Shown: positions 16,224 through 23,784, counted from the first letter of the stretch. The stretch is DNA of 24,089 bases from Clostridium sp. CAG:167 (GCA_000433735.1 HF998323.1:3960-28048); one strand, 5' to 3'. The notes: a model not told the origin generated them from the sequence alone. Translations and numbers: made by a program.

Positions 16224-16265
16224 ATTGTCCAAAAAGGGGCAAAAAGCACTCCCTTTTCGGACAAT
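16224..16265 (-). repeat. long 15-bp stem-loop after small membrane protein gene
   Basis: Arms at 16251-16265 and 16224-16238 pair over 15 bp with a single G-U wobble and a 12-nt loop. On the minus strand the left arm begins ATTGTCCG and the right arm ends GGACAAT. It starts 15 bases after the stop codon of the small membrane protein. No T-run follows, so it is not a textbook terminator; an RNA-processing or mRNA-protecting hairpin, or an operator, fits as well. Confidence 0.75.
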
Positions 16266-16280
16266 AACACATACCAATTC

Positions 16281-16658
16281 TTATCCACGCTTCTTTTTCC
16301 TGTATGACCAGATCAGGTATACAACCGATGTGATACACATCAAAATCAGAGAATAATGATTGATCTGAGTCCATGTTACATGCCACACATTTAATAGGAA
16401 CAAAGACGCCATCAAAAGTAACAACGCCCAATATAAATAGGAAGCAATCGTTACTACGATCCAGCCAAGTACTCCCTTAGCAACATCGATCTTGCCCTGG
16501 TTTTCTTCGGCATAAAAGAACCTCTGGATCCTTCCCATGTTTTCCAAATCCTTTTCACGCTTCTGTTTTCTCTTTTCCTCTGCTTTGTGCTGCCTCTCTT
16601 CTTTTTTTATTTTCTCCCGTTCGTACTGGGTCATTTTCTGTTTTTTATTATTTGCCAT
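16281..16658 (-). CDS. small basic membrane protein, 125 aa
   Basis: I do not recognise a named family. Residues 1-40 are extremely charged (Lys, Glu, Gln, Arg), probably a helix or coiled coil. Residues about 60-92 hold one long or two short hydrophobic segments, residues 101-118 another, and the protein ends SYRKKKRG. This gives a two- or three-helix membrane protein with a basic cytoplasmic head. The ATG overlaps the end of the secreted GH43 gene by 11 bp, with a GGGGGG Shine-Dalgarno inside that gene, so the two are translationally coupled. It is the last gene before the long stem-loop and the next promoter. Being tied to the surface arabinanase suggests a role at the same membrane site, but this is inference. 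Confidence 0.8.
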   Translation of the reverse strand: MANNKKQKMTQYEREKIKKEERQHKAEEKRKQKREKDLENMGRIQRFFYAEENQGKIDVAKGVLGWIVVTIASYLYWALLLLMASLFLLNVWHVTWTQINHYSLILMCITSVVYLIWSYRKKKRG

Positions 16659-18279
16659 TATACTTTACCCCCCAGATACTTTCGTTATTTCCTACAGCAG
16701 AAAATGTCATTACATCAGTTCCTGCCTCATCTTTCATCTTGCAGAACACACCGCTGTAAGAATCCGCCGCATCTACTGTGCCGTCTTCCGATGGAAGCGC
16801 TGTCTTTATGTGCACATAATAAGTGCCGTCTTTAGCTTCCCAGGTGCCATCCATGCCCTGTCCAAACACGAAACCGTCTTCTGTAAACACCCATTTTTCT
16901 GGTTCCGCAATTGATTTATCAATCTTATTTCCCTGGTTGACCACATAATACTCACCAACTATGGAAGATTTATCATAGCCGCTCTTGGAAGCAGTCTCGC
17001 CACCTGTTGCATAAGGAAGCATACATGGCCATCCTTCTTCGTTGATCAGATACTGATGGGCTCTCGGCTCATGAGTCTCTCCCCGGTTCTCAAAGCGTGT
17101 ATGATATACAATATAGCGCTTATCATCAGATGAGATAAAAGCCGAATTATGTCCGGTAGCCATATAAGCCTGCGGAAGACTTGGCAGTCTGTAATTTCCG
17201 GATAATTTCAGTCCAAAGTATGCCGGGTTTCCTGCTCTCTTCTGCGGATATTTTCCATTCATATCCACATATTCACCGTCTACCGTCTTAGAACGGAACA
17301 CTCTCATCTGGTATCCGCCTTCACGCTGCAGATTTCCATAAGAAACAAAAAGATAATAATAGTCGCTGTCTTTATCATACAAAATATACGGTCCTTCAAT
17401 GGATGTATGTCCACCGCCTAATAATCTTTTTCCAAAATAGGCATCTACACCGGCTGATTTATCTTCTTTCGGATGAATCACCTCTCCGGTCTCTTCATCA
17501 ATCTCCAGCAGGTAAATACCGCCGGACCAGGATCCGTATACCATCCACATTCTGTCATCTTTGTCCCAGAAAATAGTAGGATCCAGAGCATTTGGGTAAT
17601 CCTGGTAGTTGTAAGAAATACCACCATCTGTGTATTCTTTCAACGCTGTGTCTTTATCCTTATATTTTGCCACATTGGTCTTGTCAATGTTGTTCTCATT
17701 AAATCCCGAGTAGATCAGATTGCCCTTCCATTCAAACGGTCCTTCCGGACTCTTAGAAGTAGCATAAGCAAGGGTAGAAGTATTAAATGTAGAACTGGTA
17801 CAGAAGTACATATAATACAGCCCCTTCTTCTTGCTGTATTTAACATCCGGTGCCCACAGCCGCACGCCGCCATCTCCGTCTGTAGCTACTACACTGCTGT
17901 TTTTACCGGTAAAGGAAAAAGGTCCTTTCTTCAGATCATAAATCTTGCCATATACCGGATTGGCCGAATCATAGCCGTTGGATGTAATAAGCGTATCCCG
18001 ATTGATCATGTAATCCCAGGTACGAAGATCCTTTGATACCGCCGCCGACATATGGGATCCATATATATAATACTTGCCATCTGCCTCCATAATTGATGGA
18101 TCATGTACACTTACCCCGGCATCCACTGTGCCTGTTTTAATCCCATCATAATTCACAGAAAAATCCGTCTTCAAACTCTCCCTGGCCTCTTTTGCCTGCT
18201 CCGCCGTATCCTTTCCACAGCCAACCAGCATAGCAGAGATAGTAGTCAAAGCCACCAACCGTTTCAATCGCTTGTTCAT
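16648..18279 (-). CDS. secreted lipoprotein GH43 endo-arabinanase-type enzyme
   Basis: 543-residue surface glycosidase. Signal with lipobox LVGC (C21). The GH43 propeller covers about 50-420: base D60 in HDPSI, modulator D233 in ALDPTIF, acid E295 in HTSIEGPYI and His377 in TGHNSAF. The C-terminal region (about 430-543) is a beta-rich accessory domain like that of the two-domain arabinanases (B. subtilis Abn2 type). It should cleave alpha-1,5-arabinan outside the cell into oligosaccharides for the importers encoded downstream. ATG start with GGAGG upstream, and a strong promoter at 18330-18358. It is the first gene of the locus. Endo action is inferred from family resemblance; an exo or arabinoxylan activity cannot be excluded. 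Confidence 0.92.
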   Translation of the reverse strand: MNKRLKRLVALTTISAMLVGCGKDTAEQAKEARESLKTDFSVNYDGIKTGTVDAGVSVHDPSIMEADGKYYIYGSHMSAAVSKDLRTWDYMINRDTLITSNGYDSANPVYGKIYDLKKGPFSFTGKNSSVVATDGDGGVRLWAPDVKYSKKKGLYYMYFCTSSTFNTSTLAYATSKSPEGPFEWKGNLIYSGFNENNIDKTNVAKYKDKDTALKEYTDGGISYNYQDYPNALDPTIFWDKDDRMWMVYGSWSGGIYLLEIDEETGEVIHPKEDKSAGVDAYFGKRLLGGGHTSIEGPYILYDKDSDYYYLFVSYGNLQREGGYQMRVFRSKTVDGEYVDMNGKYPQKRAGNPAYFGLKLSGNYRLPSLPQAYMATGHNSAFISSDDKRYIVYHTRFENRGETHEPRAHQYLINEEGWPCMLPYATGGETASKSGYDKSSIVGEYYVVNQGNKIDKSIAEPEKWVFTEDGFVFGQGMDGTWEAKDGTYYVHIKTALPSEDGTVDAADSYSGVFCKMKDEAGTDVMTFSAVGNNESIWGVKYNGK

Positions 18280-18305
18280 CTATATCATCCTCCAAAAATA
18301 TTTGC

Positions 18306-18332
18306 AATTTTCATATCACTTAATTGAAAATT
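18306..18332 (-). promoter_or_regulatory. inverted repeat over GH43 transcription start (candidate operator)
   Basis: AATTTTCA (18306-18313) and TGAAAATT (18325-18332) form a perfect 8-bp inverted repeat with an 11-bp spacer. It overlaps the -10 element and the predicted transcription start near 18323, where a repressor would block initiation. It could also form a weak 5' hairpin. Confidence 0.5.
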
Positions 18333-18358
18333 ATAACAAAAACTAACATAATAATCAA
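18330..18358 (-). promoter_or_regulatory. strong sigma-A promoter for arabinan operon start
   Basis: TTGATT (18358-18353), a 17-bp spacer and TATAAT (18335-18330), with TG one base before the -10 (TGTTATAAT), on the minus strand. This is the best promoter in the window and drives the GH43 lipoprotein gene with a leader of about 44 nt. Its -35 lies 6 bp from the -35 of the divergent asnB promoter. Confidence 0.8.
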
Positions 18359-18364
18359 TTATTT

Positions 18365-18393
18365 TTGTGGTTTTTTCGTTAAAAACGCATAAT
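18365..18393 (+). promoter_or_regulatory. candidate sigma-A promoter for asnB
   Basis: TTGTGG (18365-18370), a 17-bp spacer and CATAAT (18388-18393) on the plus strand. Expected start near 18400, giving a leader of about 70 nt that contains the AATCCCC palindrome. It is back to back with the GH43 promoter. Confidence 0.55.
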
Positions 18394-18425
18394 TTAAAGC
18401 CCTTATCCATAAATTTAAGAAAAGA

Positions 18426-18440
18426 AATCCCCCGGGGATT
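18426..18440 (+). promoter_or_regulatory. GC-rich palindrome in asnB leader
   Basis: AATCCCC and GGGGATT flank one central C. Allowing a one-base bulge the pairing extends outward by AAG/CTT (18422-18443). It stands out as GC-rich in an AT-rich leader and ends about 17 bases before the asnB AGGAGG. It may be an operator or a small leader hairpin. Confidence 0.45.
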
Positions 18441-18469
18441 CTTATTTCATTCTATCAGGAGGTATTTTT

Positions 18470-20323
18470 ATGTGTGGCATTGCCGGCTTTTATCACCCGC
18501 AAAATATTTTTCAGGGAAACGAAAAATATTACCATAAAATCTTACAGCAAATGATGAATTCTCTTTACCACCGAGGTCCGGACCAACAGGAAACAGCACT
18601 TTTCGACAACTGTGGAATGGCGCATACCCGTCTTTCTATTGTGGATCTGGAAAATGGAAGACAGCCTATGTCCCGTTCTATAGAAGGACATCGTTTTCAT
18701 ATTGTCTACAACGGTGAGATCTACAATCTTCCCTATCTGAGGAAAAATCTCCAAAAGAAAAACCTGACACCGGACACTTCCTCCGATACAGAGACACTGC
18801 TCCTTTCCTTTCTTGCCTTCGGTCACAGTTTTATAAAAGAAGTGGACGGAATTTTTTCCTTTGCTGTTTATGACGAATTTCACAATACTCTTTCTTTGTT
18901 CCGGGATCCCTTTGGTGTCAAACCATTATTTTACGGAGAAAAAGATGGCACTGTGATCTTCGGCTCCGAACCTAAAGCCTGCTTTTGTTATCCGGGACTT
19001 GACCCGGAACTGGATCTGTCAGGTCTAAACGAAATCTTTTCTCTCGGTCCGGCACACACTCCCGATTCCGGTGTTTTCCGAGGTCTCCACCAGGTGCCGC
19101 CGGGCTGTTATGTGGTCTTCTCTCCTATGGGAAGCAGGATCCATCCATATTTTTCTCTGGAAAGCCATCCTCATACGGATTCTTATGAGGAAACCATTGA
19201 AAAAACCTCCTTTCTGCTTCAAAGCGCCGTGCAGCGTCAGATGATCTCCGATGTACCAATCTGCACTTTTTTGTCCGGCGGCATTGATTCTAGCGTTGTC
19301 TCATCCATATGTTCGGCGGTTTTGCGTCAAAAAGGCGAGCGGCTCTGCACCTACTCCTTTGACTTCACCGGAAATGACAAGTACTTTCAGGCCAACTCCT
19401 TCCAGCCTTCCCAGGACCGACCTTATGTAGAAAAAATGGTAAAATATCTTCAATCTGACCATCAGTACCTGCAATGCAGCTGCGAGGATCAGGCAGATCT
19501 TCTGGAGGATTCCGTCAAAGCTCACGATCTTCCTGCCATGGCAGATGTGGATTCTTCTATGCTCTACTTTTGTAGAATAGTGTCAAAACAACACAAAGTA
19601 GTTCTCACCGGAGAATGTGCTGACGAAGTTTTCGGCGGCTACCCATGGTTTCATCGGGAAGAATTTTTAAAAGGAGGCACGTTTCCATGGACGCCTACAC
19701 TGGATCCACGCAAAAACCTTCTCTCCAAAGAATTGCGCGAACTCCTTCGTATGGAGGAATATGTGCAGGACACTTATAACCGGGCTCTCATGGATATCAC
19801 CCCTTTACCGGAAGAAAACGAAACAGAAACAAACCGCCGCCAGATCGGCTATCTTAATATCCGGTTTTTCATGCAGACTCTTTTGACCCGCATGGACCGC
19901 ACCAGCATGTACTCCGGTCTGGAAGCCAGAGTGCCTTTTGCCGATCCTAAACTTGTATCTTATGTATACAACATTCCATGGAATATGAAGGCAAAGGACG
20001 GTCTGGTAAAAAACATCCTGCGGCAGGCAGCAAAAGGGCTTCTCCCCGACGAAATTTTATTCCGGCGAAAAAGCCCTTACCCAAAATCATACAATCCTCA
20101 ATATGAAAAACTGCTGACTCAGCGGCTGCTGGCAGCCCTGAAGGAACCCGACTGCAAATTAAAGGCTTTGTTAGACCTTCCTTCTCTGCAGAAGTTTCTT
20201 CAAAGTCCAAAAGACTATGGCGCTCCCTGGTATGGCCAGTTAATGGCAGGTCCTCAGATGATTGCTTACCTGCTTCAGATTCATTATTTCTTCCAGGAAT
20301 ATAAAGTAAACCTTATTTTATAA
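18470..20323 (+). CDS. asnB: asparagine synthetase, glutamine-hydrolysing
   Basis: Makes asparagine from aspartate, ATP and glutamine. The N-terminal glutaminase domain starts with nucleophile C2 (MCGIAGF) exposed after Met removal, with R54, NGE at 81-83 and D106 in the glutamine pocket. The C-terminal synthetase domain has the ATP pyrophosphatase P-loop SGGIDSS at 269-275, GECADEVFGGYPWF in the active site, and the ARVPFADPKLV segment near the end. Its 617 residues match the AsnB family. ATG start with AGGAGG eight bases upstream. It is the only plus-strand gene in the window, divergent from the arabinan operon, and runs convergently into dpaB with an 11-bp overlap of the ends. Confidence 0.96.
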   Translation: MCGIAGFYHPQNIFQGNEKYYHKILQQMMNSLYHRGPDQQETALFDNCGMAHTRLSIVDLENGRQPMSRSIEGHRFHIVYNGEIYNLPYLRKNLQKKNLTPDTSSDTETLLLSFLAFGHSFIKEVDGIFSFAVYDEFHNTLSLFRDPFGVKPLFYGEKDGTVIFGSEPKACFCYPGLDPELDLSGLNEIFSLGPAHTPDSGVFRGLHQVPPGCYVVFSPMGSRIHPYFSLESHPHTDSYEETIEKTSFLLQSAVQRQMISDVPICTFLSGGIDSSVVSSICSAVLRQKGERLCTYSFDFTGNDKYFQANSFQPSQDRPYVEKMVKYLQSDHQYLQCSCEDQADLLEDSVKAHDLPAMADVDSSMLYFCRIVSKQHKVVLTGECADEVFGGYPWFHREEFLKGGTFPWTPTLDPRKNLLSKELRELLRMEEYVQDTYNRALMDITPLPEENETETNRRQIGYLNIRFFMQTLLTRMDRTSMYSGLEARVPFADPKLVSYVYNIPWNMKAKDGLVKNILRQAAKGLLPDEILFRRKSPYPKSYNPQYEKLLTQRLLAALKEPDCKLKALLDLPSLQKFLQSPKDYGAPWYGQLMAGPQMIAYLLQIHYFFQEYKVNLIL

Positions 20324-20906
20324 CATTATAGGGCGACAGAAGAACCGGCTGGATCTGTCGCCCTTTTTCTGCCATATCCAGGGCAGCCGGCAATTGTCCC
20401 CAATGGGCTACCAGCGAATTAGGCTTTTTGATAAAATCATCCTGTCCAAAAGGAATGAAAAACATATTTTTGCGATTCATGAGGCTGCCAATATTTTGAA
20501 AATTAGCTCCCAGTCCGTCATTGGTAGATACTCCGATGACCACTGGTCTGTCATTTCTCAGATGAGCTTTCGCTGCCATCAAAACAGTAGAATCCGCAAT
20601 TCCTGCCGACAGTTTTGCCAGCGTATTGCCTGTACAGGGTGCAATGACCAGTACATCCAGAAGGGCCTTAGGACCGATGGGTTCTGCCTCCGGAATGGTA
20701 AAAATCCCCTTTTCCTTTGTTATTTTCTGAATATCTTTTATAAAATCTTCACATTTGCCAAACCGGCTGTCGGTGTGCTGGCAGATGGGAGAAAACACAG
20801 GGATCACTTTTTCTCCCTGGTTTACCAGTTCTTCTATGACTTTCTTGATTTTCTCATGGGTACAAAAAGATCCTGTTACTGCAAATCCTATGGTCCGTCC
20901 ACTCAT
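20313..20906 (-). CDS. dpaB: dipicolinate synthase subunit B
   Basis: Flavoprotein-fold subunit (197 residues) that acts with DpaA to make dipicolinic acid, the calcium-chelating spore-core compound, from the dihydrodipicolinate-pathway intermediate in the mother cell. Seen: RTIGFAVTGSFCTHEK at the start (phosphate-binding turn region), APCTGNTLAKLSAGIADS in the middle and GVSTNDGLGANFQNIG near the C-terminus, all typical of SpoVFB. The start is ATG 20906 with GGGGAGA upstream; it overlaps the dpaA stop as ATGA, so the subunits are translationally coupled. A longer in-frame reading to 20996 would lie inside dpaA and is unlikely. Its last codons also contain the asnB terminator stem. Confidence 0.94.
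   Translation of the reverse strand: MSGRTIGFAVTGSFCTHEKIKKVIEELVNQGEKVIPVFSPICQHTDSRFGKCEDFIKDIQKITKEKGIFTIPEAEPIGPKALLDVLVIAPCTGNTLAKLSAGIADSTVLMAAKAHLRNDRPVVIGVSTNDGLGANFQNIGSLMNRKNMFFIPFGQDDFIKKPNSLVAHWGQLPAALDMAEKGRQIQPVLLSPYNVIK
20331..20369 (+). terminator. asnB Rho-independent terminator
   Basis: GGGCGACAGA (20331-20340) and TCTGTCGCCC (20354-20363) form a perfect 10-bp stem with a 13-nt loop followed by TTTTT. It begins 8 bases after the asnB stop. The whole element lies inside the dpaB coding region, near the C-terminus of that protein. Confidence 0.9.
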
Positions 20907-21691
20907 GAAGTTTCTCCCCACATTGTTTTTCCTATTACTTCTAACAGTATTCGGGCTGATGTTTTTGGTGCATGTATTCCCGGCAATCCGGGACACAATC
21001 TGGCAGAAATTTTTCTTTTTCGACAGGTTTCAAAATCCACTCCTCCCGGAGCCGATGCCAGATCCAGTATAGTAACGGCAGGATTAAACCGGTGTATCAT
21101 CCGTTTTGTAATAACCGGCGCCGGCACTGTGTTAAACACAAAATCCTGTCTGGTCAAAATAGCATCCGGCACATTTTCAAAAGAATAAACCGCCGGCACT
21201 ACGCCCTGGGCCTTACTCCTTTTTTCTACATTCCGGTCCAGTACCGTCACTTTTGCTCCCATAAGTACCAGCCTCTGAGCCAGCACTTCCCCGCATCTTC
21301 CGTAACCGGCCACCAGACACCGGCTGCCATAGAGGGCACACTCCCCCTGACGGATTGCCTCCACCATGGTGGCCTCCGCTGTTACCACTGCATTTTTACA
21401 TGCCACTCCTGCCACCTTCATATAATCAACAAAATGGACACCTGTCTCGTCACAGATGTCCACAATTTCTTCGGGAAAATTGCACCCAAACACAAGTTGT
21501 CCGGAAGCAAATTTGTCATGAAATTCCCGTACATATTTTGCTGTTTTCGACAAGGGAAGAAGCAATGCTTCAAAGTCCCCCTGCAGGATCTCATTTGCCT
21601 GAGCCACCAAATGTCCCTTCTGTCTTAATTCTTCTGCCAGATATTTTTGTCTTTTGTCGTCACCTACTACAAGAAAATGATTCTGATTCAT
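20903..21691 (-). CDS. dpaA: dipicolinate synthase subunit A
   Basis: NAD(P)H-dependent Rossmann-fold subunit of dipicolinate synthase (SpoVFA), 262 residues, somewhat shorter than the roughly 297-residue Bacillus protein as I recall it. The nucleotide-binding turn GYGRCG is at 129-134, followed by VTVLDRN at the second beta strand. The N-terminal domain (1-110) is the substrate side. The C-terminus PGLPGIHAPKTSA is family-typical. ATG start with AGGAAG five bases upstream. It begins 33 bp after the LysR gene, and a CATACAATA element in that gap suggests a sporulation-specific start. Its presence indicates an endospore former. Confidence 0.94.
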   Translation of the reverse strand: MNQNHFLVVGDDKRQKYLAEELRQKGHLVAQANEILQGDFEALLLPLSKTAKYVREFHDKFASGQLVFGCNFPEEIVDICDETGVHFVDYMKVAGVACKNAVVTAEATMVEAIRQGECALYGSRCLVAGYGRCGEVLAQRLVLMGAKVTVLDRNVEKRSKAQGVVPAVYSFENVPDAILTRQDFVFNTVPAPVITKRMIHRFNPAVTILDLASAPGGVDFETCRKRKISARLCPGLPGIHAPKTSARILLEVIGKTMWGETS

Positions 21692-21711
21692 ACAAACTTC
21701 CTGTTTTTCTT

Positions 21712-21720
21712 TATTGTATG
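21712..21720 (-). promoter_or_regulatory. sporulation-sigma-like -10 element before dpaA
   Basis: CATACAATA on the minus strand fits the mother-cell sigma-E (CATACA-T) and sigma-K (CATAnnnTA) -10 consensus. Transcription would begin near 21705, just ahead of the Shine-Dalgarno. No convincing -35 (the sigma-K AC or a sigma-E ATA) was found at the expected distance, so confidence is moderate. It overlaps the end of the LysR transcript. Confidence 0.45.
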
Positions 21721-21724
21721 CATC

Positions 21725-22621
21725 CTATTTGGCACAATTGACTAATTCTTCCAGATAAAGCCGGCCCAATGTACTAATATTGGTTCCGGCCCGGTAAATA
21801 TAACCAATTTCCATCTTCTCACTTTCTTTTAATGGTATTGCAAGCGCATCATCTCCATTGAGAGCATCGCAGATCACACCGGAACACAGTGTATAGCCGT
21901 TAAGTCCGATCATGAGGTTTAGCATGGTAGCCCGGTCATTCCCCCGGATGATCTGCTTATAATCATAAGTGCTCATCATTTCTTCTGCAAAATAGAAAGA
22001 ATTGTTCTTTCCCTGGTCAAATGCCAGACATGGATAAGGCTCCAGTTCTTTCATAGAAATTTCCCTGGCTCCTGCCAGAGGATGACCTGACCAGAGATAC
22101 ACATAGGTATCACAGTCAAACAATTTTTCAAATTTGAGATGGTTGTCCCTGAAAATTTTCTCCAGTATCTGTCTGTTAAAGTCATTCAGATACAAAATAC
22201 CCAGCTCACTTTTAGAATCTCTTACATTCTCAATCACTTCATAAGTTTTGGTCTCATGGACTGCAAACTCATAGCGCTCCAGTCCTACCTTCTTAACCAT
22301 TTCAACAAAAGCTTTTACCGCAAAAGAATAATGCTGCATGGAAACACTGAAATGTTCTTTCACTTCTTTTCCTATGTAACGGCTTTCCAGCAGATTATAC
22401 TGCTGCGCAACCTGTCTGGCGTATCCGAGGAACTCTTCTCCATCTCTGGTTATGACAATTCCTTTATTAGACCGGATAAAGAGATCAAATCCCAGTTCCT
22501 TTTCCAGCTCCTTTACAGAGCCTGACAAACTAGGCTGAGATACAAATAACTGCTTGGCCGCCTCGTTCATAGAACCGCTGTCAGCAATGGCAATCACATA
22601 CTTAATCTGCTGCAATGTCAT
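21725..22621 (-). CDS. LysR-family transcriptional regulator
   Basis: 298-residue DNA-binding regulator with an N-terminal winged helix-turn-helix (about 1-60; NEAAKQLFVSQPSLSGSVKELEKELGFDLFIR) and a periplasmic-binding-like effector domain (about 90-295). The start at 22621 (MTLQQIKYV) has GGGGGAG seven bases upstream; earlier in-frame codons lie within the rhodanese gene. It begins 16 bp after the rhodanese stop and is probably co-transcribed with the ThiF-like and rhodanese genes. Many LysR proteins control sulfur or amino-acid metabolism, so a role in cysteine/methionine supply is the likely guess from context. The effector is not known. Confidence 0.92.
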   Translation of the reverse strand: MTLQQIKYVIAIADSGSMNEAAKQLFVSQPSLSGSVKELEKELGFDLFIRSNKGIVITRDGEEFLGYARQVAQQYNLLESRYIGKEVKEHFSVSMQHYSFAVKAFVEMVKKVGLERYEFAVHETKTYEVIENVRDSKSELGILYLNDFNRQILEKIFRDNHLKFEKLFDCDTYVYLWSGHPLAGAREISMKELEPYPCLAFDQGKNNSFYFAEEMMSTYDYKQIIRGNDRATMLNLMIGLNGYTLCSGVICDALNGDDALAIPLKESEKMEIGYIYRAGTNISTLGRLYLEELVNCAK

Positions 22622-22637
22622 ACATATCTCCCCCTTC

Positions 22638-22925
22638 TCACAGTGACGCCAGGTAGGCCAGATATCCTCCCTGCATCTCGTAGGCATCGTAGCCTGCATC
22701 CAACAACACTTCCACTACTTCGTGGCTTGTTTCACCTTTCTGGCAAAAAACAACAATTCTTTTATCTTTTGGTAATTCATACAGCTTATGAAGGCTTGTG
22801 GCAGGAATATACAAAGCTCCTTCTATGGTTCCAAACTGAGTCTGAGTCTCTTCCCTCACATCTACCAAAACTGTCTGTTCCGGATCCATTTTTTTCCAAT
22901 CCTCTACCGAAATCTGCCGTTTCAT
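22638..22925 (-). CDS. rhodanese-domain sulfurtransferase, 95 aa
   Basis: Single rhodanese domain carrying sulfane sulfur as a persulfide on C61, in the active loop CQKGETS after the VVF strand; VDVRE at 21-25 is the other family motif. No signal peptide. It starts 1 bp after the ThiF-like stop, with GGAAAG upstream in that gene. Paired with an E1-like enzyme and metY, it probably supplies sulfur to a protein thiocarboxylate, as rhodanese domains do in MoeB- and ThiF-type systems. Confidence 0.92.
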   Translation of the reverse strand: MKRQISVEDWKKMDPEQTVLVDVREETQTQFGTIEGALYIPATSLHKLYELPKDKRIVVFCQKGETSHEVVEVLLDAGYDAYEMQGGYLAYLASL

Positions 22926-22926
22926 C

Positions 22927-23751
22927 TCACTGCTTTCCTTTCCACTGGCAGGCTGCTGCCACTTCGTATTCTGATTTTTCTAATGTTTTTATATCTGCCT
23001 TTTCTCCACACACACGGCAGGAAGGAGAAGCCTTACTAAACTTTACCTTCCGGAATTCCATGGAAAGGCCGTCAAATACCAACATAGCTCCTGTCAGCAG
23101 ATCTCCTGTTCCCAGCAGATATTTCTGGGCCTCCAGTGCCTGAAGACTTCCTATGATCCCCGGCATGGTTCCCAGCACTCCTGCCTGGGAACAACTGTCA
23201 ATCTGCCCATCTGCCGGAATCTCTTCAAAAATACAACGATAACAAGGGCCACAGCCTGGCACATAGGTCATGACTTGCCCTTGAAATTCCCGGATGCCGC
23301 CGTGGCAAAATGGTTTTTTTGCCAGCACACAGGCATCATTGATTAAAAATTTTGACGCAAAACTGTCTACCGCATCGATAATGAAGTCATATTTACTAAG
23401 GATCTCCATCAGATTCTCTGCTTCAGCTCTTTCTTCATAAAGGACCGTCTCAACATGAGGATTGATATCCTTTACTCTGACCGCCGCTGACCGGACTTTG
23501 GACCGTCCTATATCCGCTGTACCATGAATGATCTGACGCTGCAGATTCGACCGGTCCACCACATCATCATCCATGATCCCCAATGTACCCACACCGGAGG
23601 CCGCCAGATACATCAGCACCGGGGCTCCCAAGCCACCGGCACCGATTACCAATACTTTTCCCTGCAATAATTTTTTCTGTCCCGATAATCCAACACCTTT
23701 CAAAATGATGTGCCGGGAATACCGCTCTAATTCTTCCTGTGATAATGCCAT
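22927..23751 (-). CDS. ThiF/MoeB/HcyF-like E1 adenylyltransferase
   Basis: Activates the C-terminal Gly-Gly of a small ubiquitin-like sulfur carrier as an acyl-adenylate. Seen (numbering from the 23751 start): RYSRHIILKGVG near residue 10, ATP loop GAGGLGAP near 38, the Arg finger in DRSNLQRQ, DAVDSFASKFLIND, a zinc site of CGPCYRC and CRVC, and a Cys in DSCSQAGVLG. Total 274 residues, normal for MoeB/ThiF. The start at 23751 has AGAGGA nine bases upstream; an ATG at 23772 lacks one. Family resemblance cannot by itself separate molybdopterin, thiamine and homocysteine pathways; the adjacent metY favours the last (HcyF-like). Confidence 0.92.
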   Translation of the reverse strand: MALSQEELERYSRHIILKGVGLSGQKKLLQGKVLVIGAGGLGAPVLMYLAASGVGTLGIMDDDVVDRSNLQRQIIHGTADIGRSKVRSAAVRVKDINPHVETVLYEERAEAENLMEILSKYDFIIDAVDSFASKFLINDACVLAKKPFCHGGIREFQGQVMTYVPGCGPCYRCIFEEIPADGQIDSCSQAGVLGTMPGIIGSLQALEAQKYLLGTGDLLTGAMLVFDGLSMEFRKVKFSKASPSCRVCGEKADIKTLEKSEYEVAAACQWKGKQ

Positions 23752-23784
23752 GTTTTCTATTCCTCTGCTCATATATTTACAATG

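Noticed and set aside
17473..18036. 187-residue open frame on the plus strand
   Set aside because: Antisense to the GH43 lipoprotein with its catalytic residues intact; no family resemblance.
18370..18387. GTTTTTTCGTTAAAAAC as a CcpA cre site
   Set aside because: A central CG is present but the flanks have T before and A after, opposite to the cre consensus (A before, T after).
20907..20996. N-terminal extension of DpaB by 30 residues
   Set aside because: It lies inside dpaA, has no ribosome binding site and adds nothing like the family. The ATGA overlap at 20903-20906 is the better start.
20394..21188. 264-residue open frame on the plus strand
   Set aside because: Antisense to dpaA and dpaB, both clearly recognised. 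Composition (many Cys, His, Ser) is typical of a reverse-strand shadow.
22622..22699. N-terminal extension of the LysR protein
   Set aside because: It falls in the rhodanese gene and precedes the HTH without homology; GGGGGAG supports the start at 22621.
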